A stretch of 64,000 nucleotides of DNA, from the NCBI RefSeq assembly GCF_001641265.1, contig NW_020167564.1, positions 1-64,000 on the forward strand, written 5' to 3'. The DNA is from Pseudogymnoascus destructans. Lineage: Eukaryota > Ascomycota > Leotiomycetes > Thelebolales > Thelebolaceae. Position numbers and translations under genes: made by a program. The stretch's first letter is position 1; each line of letters opens with the position of its first letter. A model generated the notes under the pieces. It had not been told where the DNA came from, made no database searches, and saw only the letters and a list, made by a program, of their open reading frames with translations. Positions 20,809-31,595 of the stretch are shown piece after piece.

Positions 20809-22214
20809 CTAGTCATCCTTATTGCTACCTGCAATATCACCGCCGAAAAGACCGAGCCAGAAATCGAGCCACCACATCAGCCTCCAGTAGAAGCTGGCAA
20901 GCACCCAGTCGAATTCCCCGTCATCCTTCCTGGGCACCTCGCTCCCAATGATATCTCCAGTAATCCAGCTGATGACGGGTATGCTGGAAAGTAGTTTCTG
21001 CGAATAGCTTTGTTGTGGAAGCAAGGCATCTGATGCGGGCAGGAGCCGCATTTTCTTCGCTGTAGGAATGCGTCGGCAGAACACATCGTCATCCTTACTC
21101 CTGGCAGGTGGTTGAGGTCCACCCGTGAGGGTTGAAGTTGATTGTGTCTCGCTAATCGTCGCGGTATCCAAAGTAACCTCACTCGTATCTGGACTTGGGG
21201 GGCTAGGAATACTAGCCCACCTGACTGCACTTGACACCGTCGAATTCCTCGGCAAGCTTCCAAATGGCCTGTCCCTCCCCGCCGCAGACCAGTCTTTCCT
21301 GCCAGCCGCGGCCCCGAGTGTATGCCTTTCCTTCCCTCCATACCCCGGCGCTGGTACTGCGTCGAGCTCTGTTGGTGGTCCGCCTCTCCACAACTCTGCG
21401 TAAACACTGAATCCCATAACCGTTTGTGGGCTTTCTTCAATCGCCACCTCCGCTGCTTCTTCGCTTTCGAATGTGATCTTGATCCAGTTTTCGCCACCGG
21501 CAAAGCTTAAAGCTTTCGCCCTCTCTTCTGGCGTCAGGGTTCTGGCTCTCAGTGCGGTGGGATCTCCGCGACCGGCCTTAAACTTTAGCTGAGACAGAGC
21601 TGGGTCCCGTGGGTAGTCTTCGAGAATCGTGCCCGCAAGAGTCTCGTAGTGGGAAATGGCTGCATATTGTTGTGCGCTGGGAAATCCACGGAGGATGACT
21701 TCGGTTGGGATGCGGTGGACGGGGTGGTGTACGAGGTTCGGCTCATGATCCGTGTCATTGTTGCGATCATGTTGCAACACAGGTTGTGTGAGGCTTGGCT
21801 GCGAACCTGAGGGCCGGCGAGATTTATCTGTGGCCGAAGTGCCTGAGGGCGTCGGTTTTCTGGTGAGTTCGGCCACGTATGAGGAGAAGATCGCATCTGC
21901 AACAAGAATATTCGGGTCTTCTTTCCTTGCTGGCGTTCCTGTCTTTGAGCGCGAACGCCTGACCGATCGTCCAAAGGAGCCGCTTTCGGGGATGGGCTTG
22001 CGTGCGCGGGTGTTGTGTTGGGTTTCCGAGCTGTGGGAGTTGAGGTCAGCAAAAGGTTCAGCAGGGTCATCGGCCTTGTCGTGGCGATACCGAGGATGAG
22101 ATGGAAATCGAGGAGGACATACCCAGGGAAGACCATCGCATATGGGCGCTGGATCCCGTCTTCTCCTACATATAACTCGTCGTCCGGAACATTGTGGAGA
22201 ATGAGAGGAGGCAT
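20809..22214 (-). CDS. Nucleoporin, Nup53/Nup35-like RRM protein
   Basis: Probable nuclear pore complex component of the Nup53/Nup40 family. Exon 1 is 22214-22123 (MPPLILHNVPDDELYVGEDG, IQRPYAMVFPG). Exon 2 is 22030-20809, joined through a 92-nt intron (GTATGT, CACAG): 437 aa. The start at 22214 replaces an in-frame upstream Met because its exon splices cleanly and carries the conserved N-terminus. A Ser/Arg-rich stretch (GSFGRSVRRSRSKTGTPARK) precedes an atypical RRM (about residues 145-235: TEVILRGFPSAQQYAAISHY, WIKITFESEEAAEVAIE). The extreme C-terminus is Trp/aromatic-rich (WRLMWWLDFWLGLFGGDIAG) and may be a membrane-binding helix. The family call comes from recollection of fungal relatives. 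Confidence 0.65.
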
Positions 22215-24006
22215 TGCGGCTGTTTATATTATGGGAAGGACGTATAAACAAAGAAGCACCTAGATGGCTGCGATGTGAAGCAGTTGTGAGGGGACAAAAT
22301 CGGATCTGTTGCTGAGGTCGCTGTCGCAGCGATTTATTGTTGAACTTCGCGATTTATGCTGATCCCTGGAGCAACGCGATTCGTCGCCCTGCAGGGAAGG
22401 AGTTATTCCGTACCGAGCCGCCTATGTCATAGCTCCACAACGTCGACATCAAGGTTGACTGACTGTGTTTGACTACATAATACCATTTATTTACAACCCA
22501 CGACTGTGAGAAACATTAGAACAATTAAAACAATCAATTGCCATTAGATACTTCAAGATGTTTAGATTTGTACGTATGCGGCCATCTTGGGGTTGAGTAT
22601 GGAGCTAACAGCCAACCAGCGCAAAGGCCTCGACGTGATTACGCTGTTCCACAGCCCAACAGCCCCAGCTTCGATGAGAGTCCACAGTCTCTTGAAGCAA
22701 GCTTCAGCGGCCGCAGGAGAGACAGCTACAGAGGAAGAAGGATAACGGCAGCTTCCAACGGCCATTGGTAAGCTCCCAGCGGTTGGAACAGCGTGGCGTG
22801 GCGCAGGCTGACAGAAGGTAGACGGTCGACTGTAACAACGGAAAAGTGGTGGCAGGTGCAAATGAATCGAAGATTCGGAAATTGTTGGAATCGCTGCTAA
22901 AGTTTTGAGTTTAGCGTTCCCACACCGGCGGTGTCTCTCGATACCTCAAGTGAAGGTGGCGAGAAGTGTTGTTATATAGATTGGTGAATTTCACTCCACA
23001 CTTTCCAGGCTCACGAGCAAACCAAGTAAATAGCGAACCCAGGGTGGTTTTGAATGTGCTGAGTCAACATGCTTCTTTCAATTCTTGGTGGGGACCTGTG
23101 GTAGCAGCAGGGAGGGAGCGGGGTTTACAGTACGTTTCGTGATCAATAACAGCCTCCGTCATATTTCCAGCAGTCTCATTATTATAGTCTGTTTGCAGCG
23201 TTGGTTATATGGGATCGGGTACTGACTGAGGTGTGTGGCTTCATACGGGCTGCCGTTTGGAGAGAAAAGTGAAATATAATCCAAGCACTTGCAGCTTGAG
23301 TCGAGGAGGATTAATGAGCCTGCTATTGTCAGAAGCAAGAAGATGCTGGTTATCTCGTTCTCGTCAAATCCACTACCGTGGCGCTGTCGCGCCTTCCCAT
23401 CTCGTCAAGAAGTGGAAGTGAATTATGTGTTTTTTTGTTCTCTTTGTTGGCTTCTGCTCCTTCCTTCTCTCCTGCCTCCCTCCTGCCTGAGTGTTTACTT
23501 TTAGAATTGCACAACTGGGTGGCACCTTCCTGCTGGATACTTGGCACTCAACGCTTGATGCTTGACGTGGACGCGTCTTCCCTCTCTACTCTTTCTTTCT
23601 TAACTTTCTCTTTCAACTTCTCTCTCAACTTCTCTCTCAACTTTCTCTCAACTTCTCTCTCAACTTCTCTCTCAACTTCTCTCTCAACTTCTCTCTCAAC
23701 TTCTCTCTCAAACAAGGTCGACACAACGTCGTAACTATTGCAATTCAACACGGAAATCCGCTTAAATTGGCTTGACAGTTCTGTGCCATCTATAAGAAGG
23801 CTCCAGGTTAGTGCTGTTTATCCACTCCAATTATAAACCATGTTCTCAACACCCAATGCAGATAAACTCAGCTTCAGCTTCAATATCTGCAACTCGTGCC
23901 TTCCGATCTGACCTACATGATGAGTGTATGTCATCCCTGGTCACCAGTCTAAGCTTCATTTCTAATCTTGTAGGCTCTTACTACTCTTTCGGATTTCGTC
24001 CCACAG
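22215..24006. other. Intergenic, 1.8 kb, with one minisatellite
   Basis: No gene is supported. Frames at 22538-22861 overlap on opposite strands without recognisable content. A possible 5' UTR intron of the RRM gene (GTATGT at about 23931 to TTGTAG at about 23972) lies near the right end. Confidence 0.45.
23592..23712. repeat. Pyrimidine minisatellite, 12-bp unit CTTCTCTCTCAA
   Basis: About nine or ten units, some shortened by a few bases. Both strands stay open through it (Ser/Thr/Leu-rich on one, Glu/Arg-rich on the other), which explains the spurious frames there. Confidence 0.85.
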
Positions 24007-27000
24007 ATGCCACCCATGGCACCGTCAATGCCGCCCAATGGCTTCATTGAGCTGCCTGTCGTCCCAGGATATGTGCCTCCTGAGCTGTTTACCAATTTCC
24101 CGCCAAATGCTCCTGCTTTCTTCTCGACCAACCTCAGATCACGCGCTATTCGACTTGTACCGAAACCGGCACCACAATATGCGGTCCGAACCAATGATCC
24201 AAACGATATTTACGAAAGAGCTAATTTCTATCGAGATAAATATCCAGATTTCGTTCATACTATCCAATCTTTGCCGATTGCCTGGGACGATCTATACACT
24301 TATTTTGATCCCTTGGATATCTGGATGGAGGGAGCCGGCTTCTGCTTCCACGTCATCCACCGTCTCGCAGGCACCAATATCGAGAAAGACGACAGATAGA
24401 GTCATTTGTCAACGAATGGTCTGTAGTCAATCTCGCAAAGCTTGCCAGAGTGCCCCCCAACACGCCTGTCATAGCGGCATTTGAACCCGAAGATTATCAG
24501 TACTTCGACTTCGACAACTTGGCTCCCACCGACATTGTTGATGTATGCAATTTTCTTGCTCAACGGTGCTATGCTCTGCAACCACAACTCCATCTTATCA
24601 GAGAAGGCCTCGCCCGGTCCGTGGAAATTGATAGAAATAATTTTGCTCCCCCAGGTTAGTTCAGATCAACAAATCATCGCCGCACTATGCTATTTGCCAC
24701 CATTTGAGCGAAAAATAACAAAATTCCCGGCAGTTCCAACTCGATCCGGCCGAAAGGCCCAACACCAGATTCCATGGCAGGAATCTCCAAATTCAGACGC
24801 AATAGGGCTTGGGATTGCTTCTGCTAGAGAGTCTACTGGAGAATATCAGCACCGGCGTGAAGTCTCGTTCGTAAAGAATTGCGGCATGGTGAGGAGAACG
24901 GATATCCCTGCGCTCCCATATATACTAACTATTTGTTAAGGTCCGCTACCCTCAATGTTCGCAGACGAAAATCGAACCGATTTACACGTATAATCCGCAT
25001 AGAATCTCTCGGAGTGGACCTGTGGCTCTGGCCGGGCCGATTCTAACAGCCTTTACGCCACCTCGCGACTTCAAAGACCGAGCATTGGCCAACGATGACG
25101 ACCAGAATCGAGTAATATCTGGTTCCAAGCCTGGAGTTAACCGGAACAGGGCCTATTCAAATGTGTCCCGGAACAAAACCTTTACAAAGTACGAGGCTGA
25201 AGCACTCGTTGAAGTCAAAACTGCGATTCTAGATCCACAGAATCCTGCGGGGAAAAATTATTATATTCAAAACTCCACGAACCTCATGAACACCGTAATC
25301 GAAGAAGGCCATTCGATCTATATCAGGGGATTTACAGACGGTGAGTTCACTTCAGACCTTGTTCCAACAATGATGGAGTGTTGCGGAGAGATCGGGGGAT
25401 ATAGACCCATCAAGGGCTTTGCATTTATGACGTAAGTTATTGAACCCTCGCCATGTTTTCGTTGCCTCTAACCCTTGGTCTTAGCTTCAAAGCCCATACG
25501 AGCGCTACAGAGGCAATCCGACGCTTCAATGGATTCTTTTATGATGGCAGAGTATTGATAGTTGCACCCTATCGGAGAAAGGCCGAGTTTGATAATCGGA
25601 ATGGGCCAAATCGCTACCAAGGAGACTCGTTTAGAGGCAACCAGCGCTACATGAACGATCATACTGGAATCCATCCGAAGCTGGTGAGCACAGGCGAACT
25701 TATAAAACCACTGAAAGAGATCAGAATGCCAGTGTTTCAAACAATGGAGCTCAAATGCCGAGAAAAGAATCCAGTACACCTTCAAAACGACACAATACGC
25801 CGTCCATACAGAATCTTGCGATTAAGAAGACATATATTGAAAGTGGCACTACGCCCAGAGGTGGGAAGGGCCACCGACCGACAAGTTCAGGCCAGTCAAC
25901 CAAGACGACGAAGTCTGTTGACACAGGCAAATTACGGTAAGTAATGCCCATACCTACAATTTGGCAGATACTGACTGCATACGACAGAAGCGACAGCATC
26001 CCAGACATTCCAACCAAGAAGGGGTCATTTGTTTCTGAGGACCTCTCTGTACCCGAGGAAGAAAAATATGGGACCTCATTCAGCAGCTATAGTTCATCCT
26101 TTACTCACAAGGAAAGCATATTTGATGAATCGCCAGCGGAGACCTACCACACCATGAAAAATTTCGAGAGCTCGTTTGGCAACAAGGAAAGTTCTATTAC
26201 CAGCGGCGTTATTTCAGTTTCCCCCGAGCGTCGTGATCCCAGCTCGACCATGGGAGAATCGGATAGGCTTGGAAAAAAGAAAAAGAAAAAGCTTAAGAAC
26301 ATCGATTTTAATGTAATGCCCACTGCTGGCACTGGCCACTCAACACGCAAGATGACAGGTGAGGCGATGAGTGCCGAGGCATTAAAAGCTGAGGGCGTAT
26401 CTGATGCAAACAACGACGACGCTGGCTCTTCTAACCCCCTGAAACTGGATTCTAAGACAAGAGACGAAGAATCCTCCACGCAGCCTACTTCAAATAAAAG
26501 CCTGGCAGGAGTCGGCGAGTTTGGAGGCAGAGCACCTTTGAAAAGGCCGACGAAGGTAAACCATGGTTCTCCTAGAAAGTTAACCACGGACGAGGGGTCG
26601 CCCAGATCCTCAAAGAAAAAGCATGGCAAGACGGACAGTAATACCTCATCTTTTGGTATCGAGGCCAGAGTGAAGAAATATGAAGGCTACGAACTAACTA
26701 CGAATGAGATTACTTACAACCCTGGTGAGGGCCCTCAGTCAGAGGCTAGAAATCATGTGAAGGTCAAGTTTTTTAAAAGAAACAAATCCAGCATTGACCT
26801 CAAAGAGAACACACACTCCGAGCGTGTCCTTCCAGCTACAGAGGTCAATATACTTGCCGACCCCACACACTGGCCGAGTCTTGGAGAAGGGAAGCCCAGT
26901 TGCCATGGTCATGGCCATTCAACCGTGGTGCCGTTGAACCCCGCGCCGGATGGATGCTTGGTGACAGCGAGGAGAAATTCTATGGCAGCTATTATTTATC

Positions 27001-27283
27001 AAAAAACTAGAATCGTTCCTGCAGTACCACTGCTTCTTCGATCCGTGACAATGGCCGAGATGAGGTCTGTCAGCAGTGATTCAGCCAAGAGGTATTTCAT
27101 TATCTATATCTCCATCCCTAATTTGTTTTCTGATATAATTGCAGCGACGATAAGATCATCACTGTCGCCAACACCACAGGAACCAGACTCTGGCCTGCAG
27201 TAGTGAAGTGGGCCGGGAAGCCTCCGAGCACAGACGTCGTTGAAAACCAGCCCGAAGCAGCCGACCCCGCTAGCTGCCCGTAG
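24007..27283 (+). CDS. Large RRM-domain protein of unknown function
   Basis: I do not recognise the family. Exons as read: 24007-24351(?), 24396(?)-24654, 24734-24888, 24941-25431, 25485-25683, 25725-25936, 25988-27091 and 27145-27283, about 967 aa. Introns are 41-79 nt; one has a perfect TACTAAC branch. The join near 24352-24395 is weak: its GTCATC donor is poor, so a frameshift is possible. One RRM is clear: RNP2 (SIYIRGF), RNP1 (KGFAFMTF), then AIRRFNGFFYDGRVLIVAPY. The RNP1 codons are split by intron 25432-25484. The C-terminal half is Ser/Lys/Glu-rich and disordered, with a basic run (GKKKKKKLKN) that may be a nuclear signal. Probably an RNA-binding regulator. Confidence 0.7.
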
Positions 27284-27660
27284 TATTATATTTGACAAGT
27301 GGACGTTGCTATCTTCTTTTGCGCCCGGGATTAGTGAGAATGGAAGGGTAGGGGCCATGAGCCTGAATTATAAATAGATGGTGGCTACACCAGGTCGGCT
27401 TTTAAAAGGGGGAGTCAGTGAGTGGGATCCGAATGTTATTGTAGTACGGAGCGCATACAGATGAAGAATTCATATGGCTTCCAAGATGGCTTCATTTGAC
27501 CTAGAGCAAGGGACGTAGAAAACACGATATTTGTCATTGATTTACATACTAAAATTCCCCATTCTACCAATATTTTCGAGGAGCATCTCCCATACACCCC
27601 TTCTAATTTTGGTATCGATTCCAAAACGCCCGCTTCCCATGTTAAGACCAGACCAACACA
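27284..27660. other. Intergenic between convergent genes
   Basis: No gene, repeat or RNA is seen in these 377 bases. They hold the 3' ends of the RRM gene and of the GH3 relic. Confidence 0.5.
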
Positions 27661-29808
27661 TTAGAATTTTCCTTCAAGCCTGATATCCCTTGAGCTACTC
27701 CCAACCCTTATTGTAAAAGCCCCGTCAACAGGCATAACCCAGTTTTGCTCCCTCACATCCCAGAAACTCAGATCTCTTCGAGTTAACTTGAAGTGTACAT
27801 CCTTTACCTCTCCCGGCTCCAAGTTTATCTTCTCAAAGCCTCTCAGCACTTTAACTGGGAAGTCACTCATATCAGTGTCGAACCAGCCACCTCGTTTTAT
27901 CCCACCCATGGAGTCGCTAGGAACTGGGGACTTAGGGTATGATAAATACAATTGCGCAACTTCTGCGCCGGACACCCCACCAGTGTTTTTCAGGGTCACG
28001 GACACGCTAGCGTGGACGTCGAAAAGTGATGGGTTGCCACCCTCGCCGCCACCGGCTTGGGATGCCAGCTGTGTCGTGTTGTAGCCATCTGGGTATGGAT
28101 ATGACCCTGTAGTAATACCCGATACGTTGTTGATGTAGGGGTAAATGTACTTTGCTAACCTTCTGAATCCAGAAGGGTAGAGCGCAGATGAGGGGTCGGG
28201 AAGTGTTTGATAATAAGTTGGCGGAGCTGTGGCATTTGGCCGCAGGTCAGGTAGTGCCGACTTCCCCTTGACGGTAGTGACTTGAATATCGCTATACTCA
28301 AACTTGGTGTAGGAGAGCCCAAATCCAAACTCGAAGCGCGGTGTGATGTCATATTTGTCAAAGTGTCTGTAGTCGATGTAGATGCCTTCAGAGAAGTTCT
28401 GCTGTGAGATCGGCGCATTGGGCAAATAGAGAACCTTGGCTCCACTCCCATAATCGTCGAGACTCTTTCCGATTGTATATGGAAGTTTACCGCTCGGGTT
28501 CGCATCGCCGAAAAGGATATCCACGAGGGCATTGCCGCTTTCTTGGCCAGGAAGATGAGCCATAACCACGGCTTTCACGCCGGGAAGATCAATCCAGCTT
28601 TCCATCAACACAGGGCCAACGGCGTGGACAACGACAACAGTATCGCCTTTCCCGCCACCACAGCCGTTTGTTACCTGCTGGACAAGCTTATCGCCATCCT
28701 TGTGTAATTTGAGGTCATTTCGATCGCCCGCAATGCCATCGAATTTCTTGTAGCCCTCGCCCGAGTCAGCGTTCACGAACACGATACAAATATCTTCGTC
28801 CTTCAGCATCGACGAGCTTCCTGGCGGGGCCTTGTTGGTCAATGAGTCGGTTACGTCGACTTTGGCCTTATTGACGGCCGCCTTGATCGCAGAAACTGGC
28901 GTAATGAGATACGGAAACTCAACGGCCCCAGAGCCCCATCCAGATCCTAGAGTTCCCTGGTTACAGGCACGATCCTCGCAAACATTTGGCCCATTGCCAG
29001 GCCCAGAGTCTTCCCCGAATATGCCAATCCTAAACTTCCTGTCCTGTGTCGAATCCTCTGGCCAGCCCACACGGCTAAGGGGCAAGATGCCGCTGTTTTT
29101 GAGCAACACCGTCCCTTGTATTGCCACCTCCTTTGCGATTTCGGCATGGGAATTTTCCTCTTCGCCTTGAACATTGACAAACTGATTGACTATTTGAAGG
29201 CTGTTGTCATCTGGGCTACCATGATGAAGACGTCCTTTGGCATCATTCGTCCACGACGAAAAGTTTGGCCCCTTTCGGTCAAATTTAGATCCGTCATCCT
29301 GTCCGAGTTGGTACCATGCTGCGACAATACGGGTCACCATATCATTCAACCGAGATACAGGCACAGAGCCATTGAGAACCGACTTGGTAAGTTCAGGGCC
29401 CCAGAGCGACTGGCCGTTTGCCCATACAAGACCATCTCCTGGCATGCTCATGTCCAACCCTGCCAATGTACTCGCCACCCCAGCTCGCTGCGCGAGCCAG
29501 TCGGACTGGACGAATCCTTGAAATCCGAGTTCATCTTTTAGAATGCCATTTATCAACTTGCTATTGGCGCAAGAGTATGAGTTATTCGTCATCTGGTAAC
29601 TGCACATGACACTTGCAACGCCCGCTTTAACGGCATCAGCAAATGGCCATAGATAGAGCTCGTGCAAAGTCCTGTCGCCAATGTTTGAGCTGAGGGCATT
29701 TGGGATAGCCCATTCCCGAGCCTGCCGAAAGTGTTCTTGCTCATTCCCAATGTAGTGCATATACTTTATACCACAGGGGTCAAGTGGTGAGACTAACAGG
29801 TTGGCCAA
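27661..29808 (-). pseudogene. GH3 beta-glucosidase, N-terminally truncated
   Basis: Would hydrolyse terminal beta-D-glucose from cello-oligosaccharides. The remaining 715 codons are uninterrupted. They cover the end of the catalytic barrel with the nucleophile Asp (GFQGFVQSDW), the alpha/beta sandwich domain (GTVLLKNSGILPLSR, GQESGNALVDILFGDANPSG) and the C-terminal fibronectin-III-like domain ending GSSSRDIRLEGKF. Homology starts abruptly at HYIGNEQEHFRQ. The signal peptide and first roughly 190-200 residues of a normal GH3 enzyme are absent. Upstream sequence is repetitive DNA leading into the LTR block. The Met at 29808 is simply the first in frame. I infer that transposon-associated rearrangement removed the 5' end. 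Confidence 0.85.
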
Positions 29809-30233
29809 GTGGTTCGACTCGAAGTAAGGGAATGCAAAGTAAGTCGAAGCAGGAGGAATTGCAAGAAGGCCAAGTAGTGTATAATTTGCTAGCTAAAGAT
29901 CAATAAGAGACATGAGCAATAAGTGCTTATATAACAGTAAAAATCCCTAATGCCAAATAAGCGAAGACACTAATTAACAGAACCCTAGCTAAGCGAGCCC
30001 TAGTGAAGTGAGCCAATAACAAGAGAGTCTAAGCCAGTAGTCATTTTGGGCTGATCTAGGTCAGCAAGTGAAGTGAAGTGAGCGAAGTGAGCGAAGTGAG
30101 CGAAGCAGGTGAAGTGAATGACATAGTGAAATAAGTACTAGAGACTAAAGCGAATCGAAGGGTCATGACACAAATATCGAAGGAGTGTCATGACACTAAG
30201 AAGCTTCTCTTGTCCGATTTCCTAGAGGAGCGT
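29809..30233. other. Repetitive junk between the GH3 relic and the LTR block
   Basis: No gene. It contains AAGCGAG/GAAGTGAGC words throughout and a short GAAGTGAGC array at about 30068-30110. It may be a piece of another LTR (the minus strand has a TATATAAG box near 29930), but I see no defined ends. Confidence 0.45.
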
Positions 30234-30645
30234 TGTCATACTGACATTCGTTGCACTCAGTTTGCTATCAAACTCAAGAGCAAACTTAGAAATCTCCTCC
30301 TCAAACCCACAAGTCACTATACATATTTTGGCTTGTCACACCAACAACAAGAGCAATACTACTCAACAATTGCTACAACCCTCTATGATTCATTACACGT
30401 CATTGCTCCTTAGTTACTGGGCTGATATGACCACATAGCATATCTCTACAACCCTCTATGATTCATTACATGACATCACTCCTTAAGGGCTAATACTACA
30501 CATGACATATCTCTATCAACTAGAGGCCTAGGAACATGAACGATAGCTCCAAAAGCTTCTACAACTGTCTATGATTCATTACACATCATCGCTCCTTAGT
30601 TACCTACAAGATTGGTTAAGGTATGACATAATCTGTCTATAGGGG

Positions 30646-31582
30646 TGTAATGGTGGGTGCACCAGATATGAGAATCTAGCCACCCAAGGAAGGGATGAAT
30701 TTACTAAGACAACACACTGTCTTAGGAAACAGAGCCAAAGGGTTGTAGCTTAGACTATTCCACAACGCAGCAATCAGGTGTATGATGTGGTGAAGTGGTT
30801 TAGACAAGTTGCAACAAATGTTGAGTCTGAGAACTCAGGGGTAAGTCAGAGGTTAGCACCTCACTGACTTTTCAAAAAACAGAGAATAACAAGATCAATG
30901 CTTGGAAGCTTGGAAAAGACGTAGAAGTATGTGCTAGTCGATTTACTGTATTGCCTGCTTGCCCTTTCTTAACGAAAGGGCAATCCTATTTATGCCAAAG
31001 GAGTGTAGTTCTCTCATTTTCCATGACTTTCCATGACTAACCAGGCTTGGTAAATGTATTAGAAATCAAGTGCGACCCACAACTAGCTTGCTAATCATGT
31101 AGTGAACGTAAGAGAATCCCATAGAACCATCTCTTGGGTTCCTAGCCTATAGGAAGTGAAAAGGAGGTCCAAGGTCAGAGTACCTATAGATAAATTATGT
31201 CATAACTTAACCAATCTTGTGGGTAACTAAGGAGCGATGACGTGTAATGAATCATAGAGGGTTGTAGAAGCTTCTAGAGCTATCGTTCATGTTCCTAGGC
31301 CTCTAGTTGGTAGAGATATGCCATGTGGTAGTATTGGCCCACCCCCTTAAGGAGGAGATTTTCTTAATAACTTGTTCAATGAGTGTCCAAATGATATGCC
31401 GTGATGTATGTAGCATAAACAGATGTAGTAGAAGAGTTTGCAGCAATCGTTGAGTAGTATTGCTTCTGTTGTTGGTGTGATAAGCCAAGATATGTATGGT
31501 GACTTGTAGGTTTGAGGAGGAGATTTCTAAGTTTGCTCTTGAGTTTGATAGCAAACTGAGTGCAACGAATGTCAGTATGACA
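30646..31582 (-). repeat. 3' LTR of the chromovirus (family A)
   Basis: In element orientation it begins TGTCATACTGACATTCG and ends CACCATTACA. It carries a TATA-like CATAAATAGG and the hairpin TTGCCCTTTC...GAAAGGGCAA. Confidence 0.93.
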
Positions 31583-31585
31583 TGA

Positions 31586-31595
31586 TCCCCCTTTT
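31586..31595 (-). other. Polypurine tract of the chromovirus
   Basis: AAAAGGGGGA on the element strand, three bases before the 3' LTR. It overlaps the Gag-Pol stop codon (TAA). It would prime plus-strand DNA synthesis. Confidence 0.85.

Noticed and set aside
23378..23734. 118-codon frame ending in repeated Leu-Ser-Thr-Ser
   Set aside because: The pattern is produced by the CTTCTCTCTCAA minisatellite.
31303..31554. An 83-codon frame (MLSNSRANLEISSSNLQ...) repeated at 31303, 37097, 42394 and 44485 and, in a longer form, at 57973-58311
   Set aside because: It lies entirely within the family-A LTR and recurs only because the LTR recurs. It has no start context, no domain and no promoter of its own.
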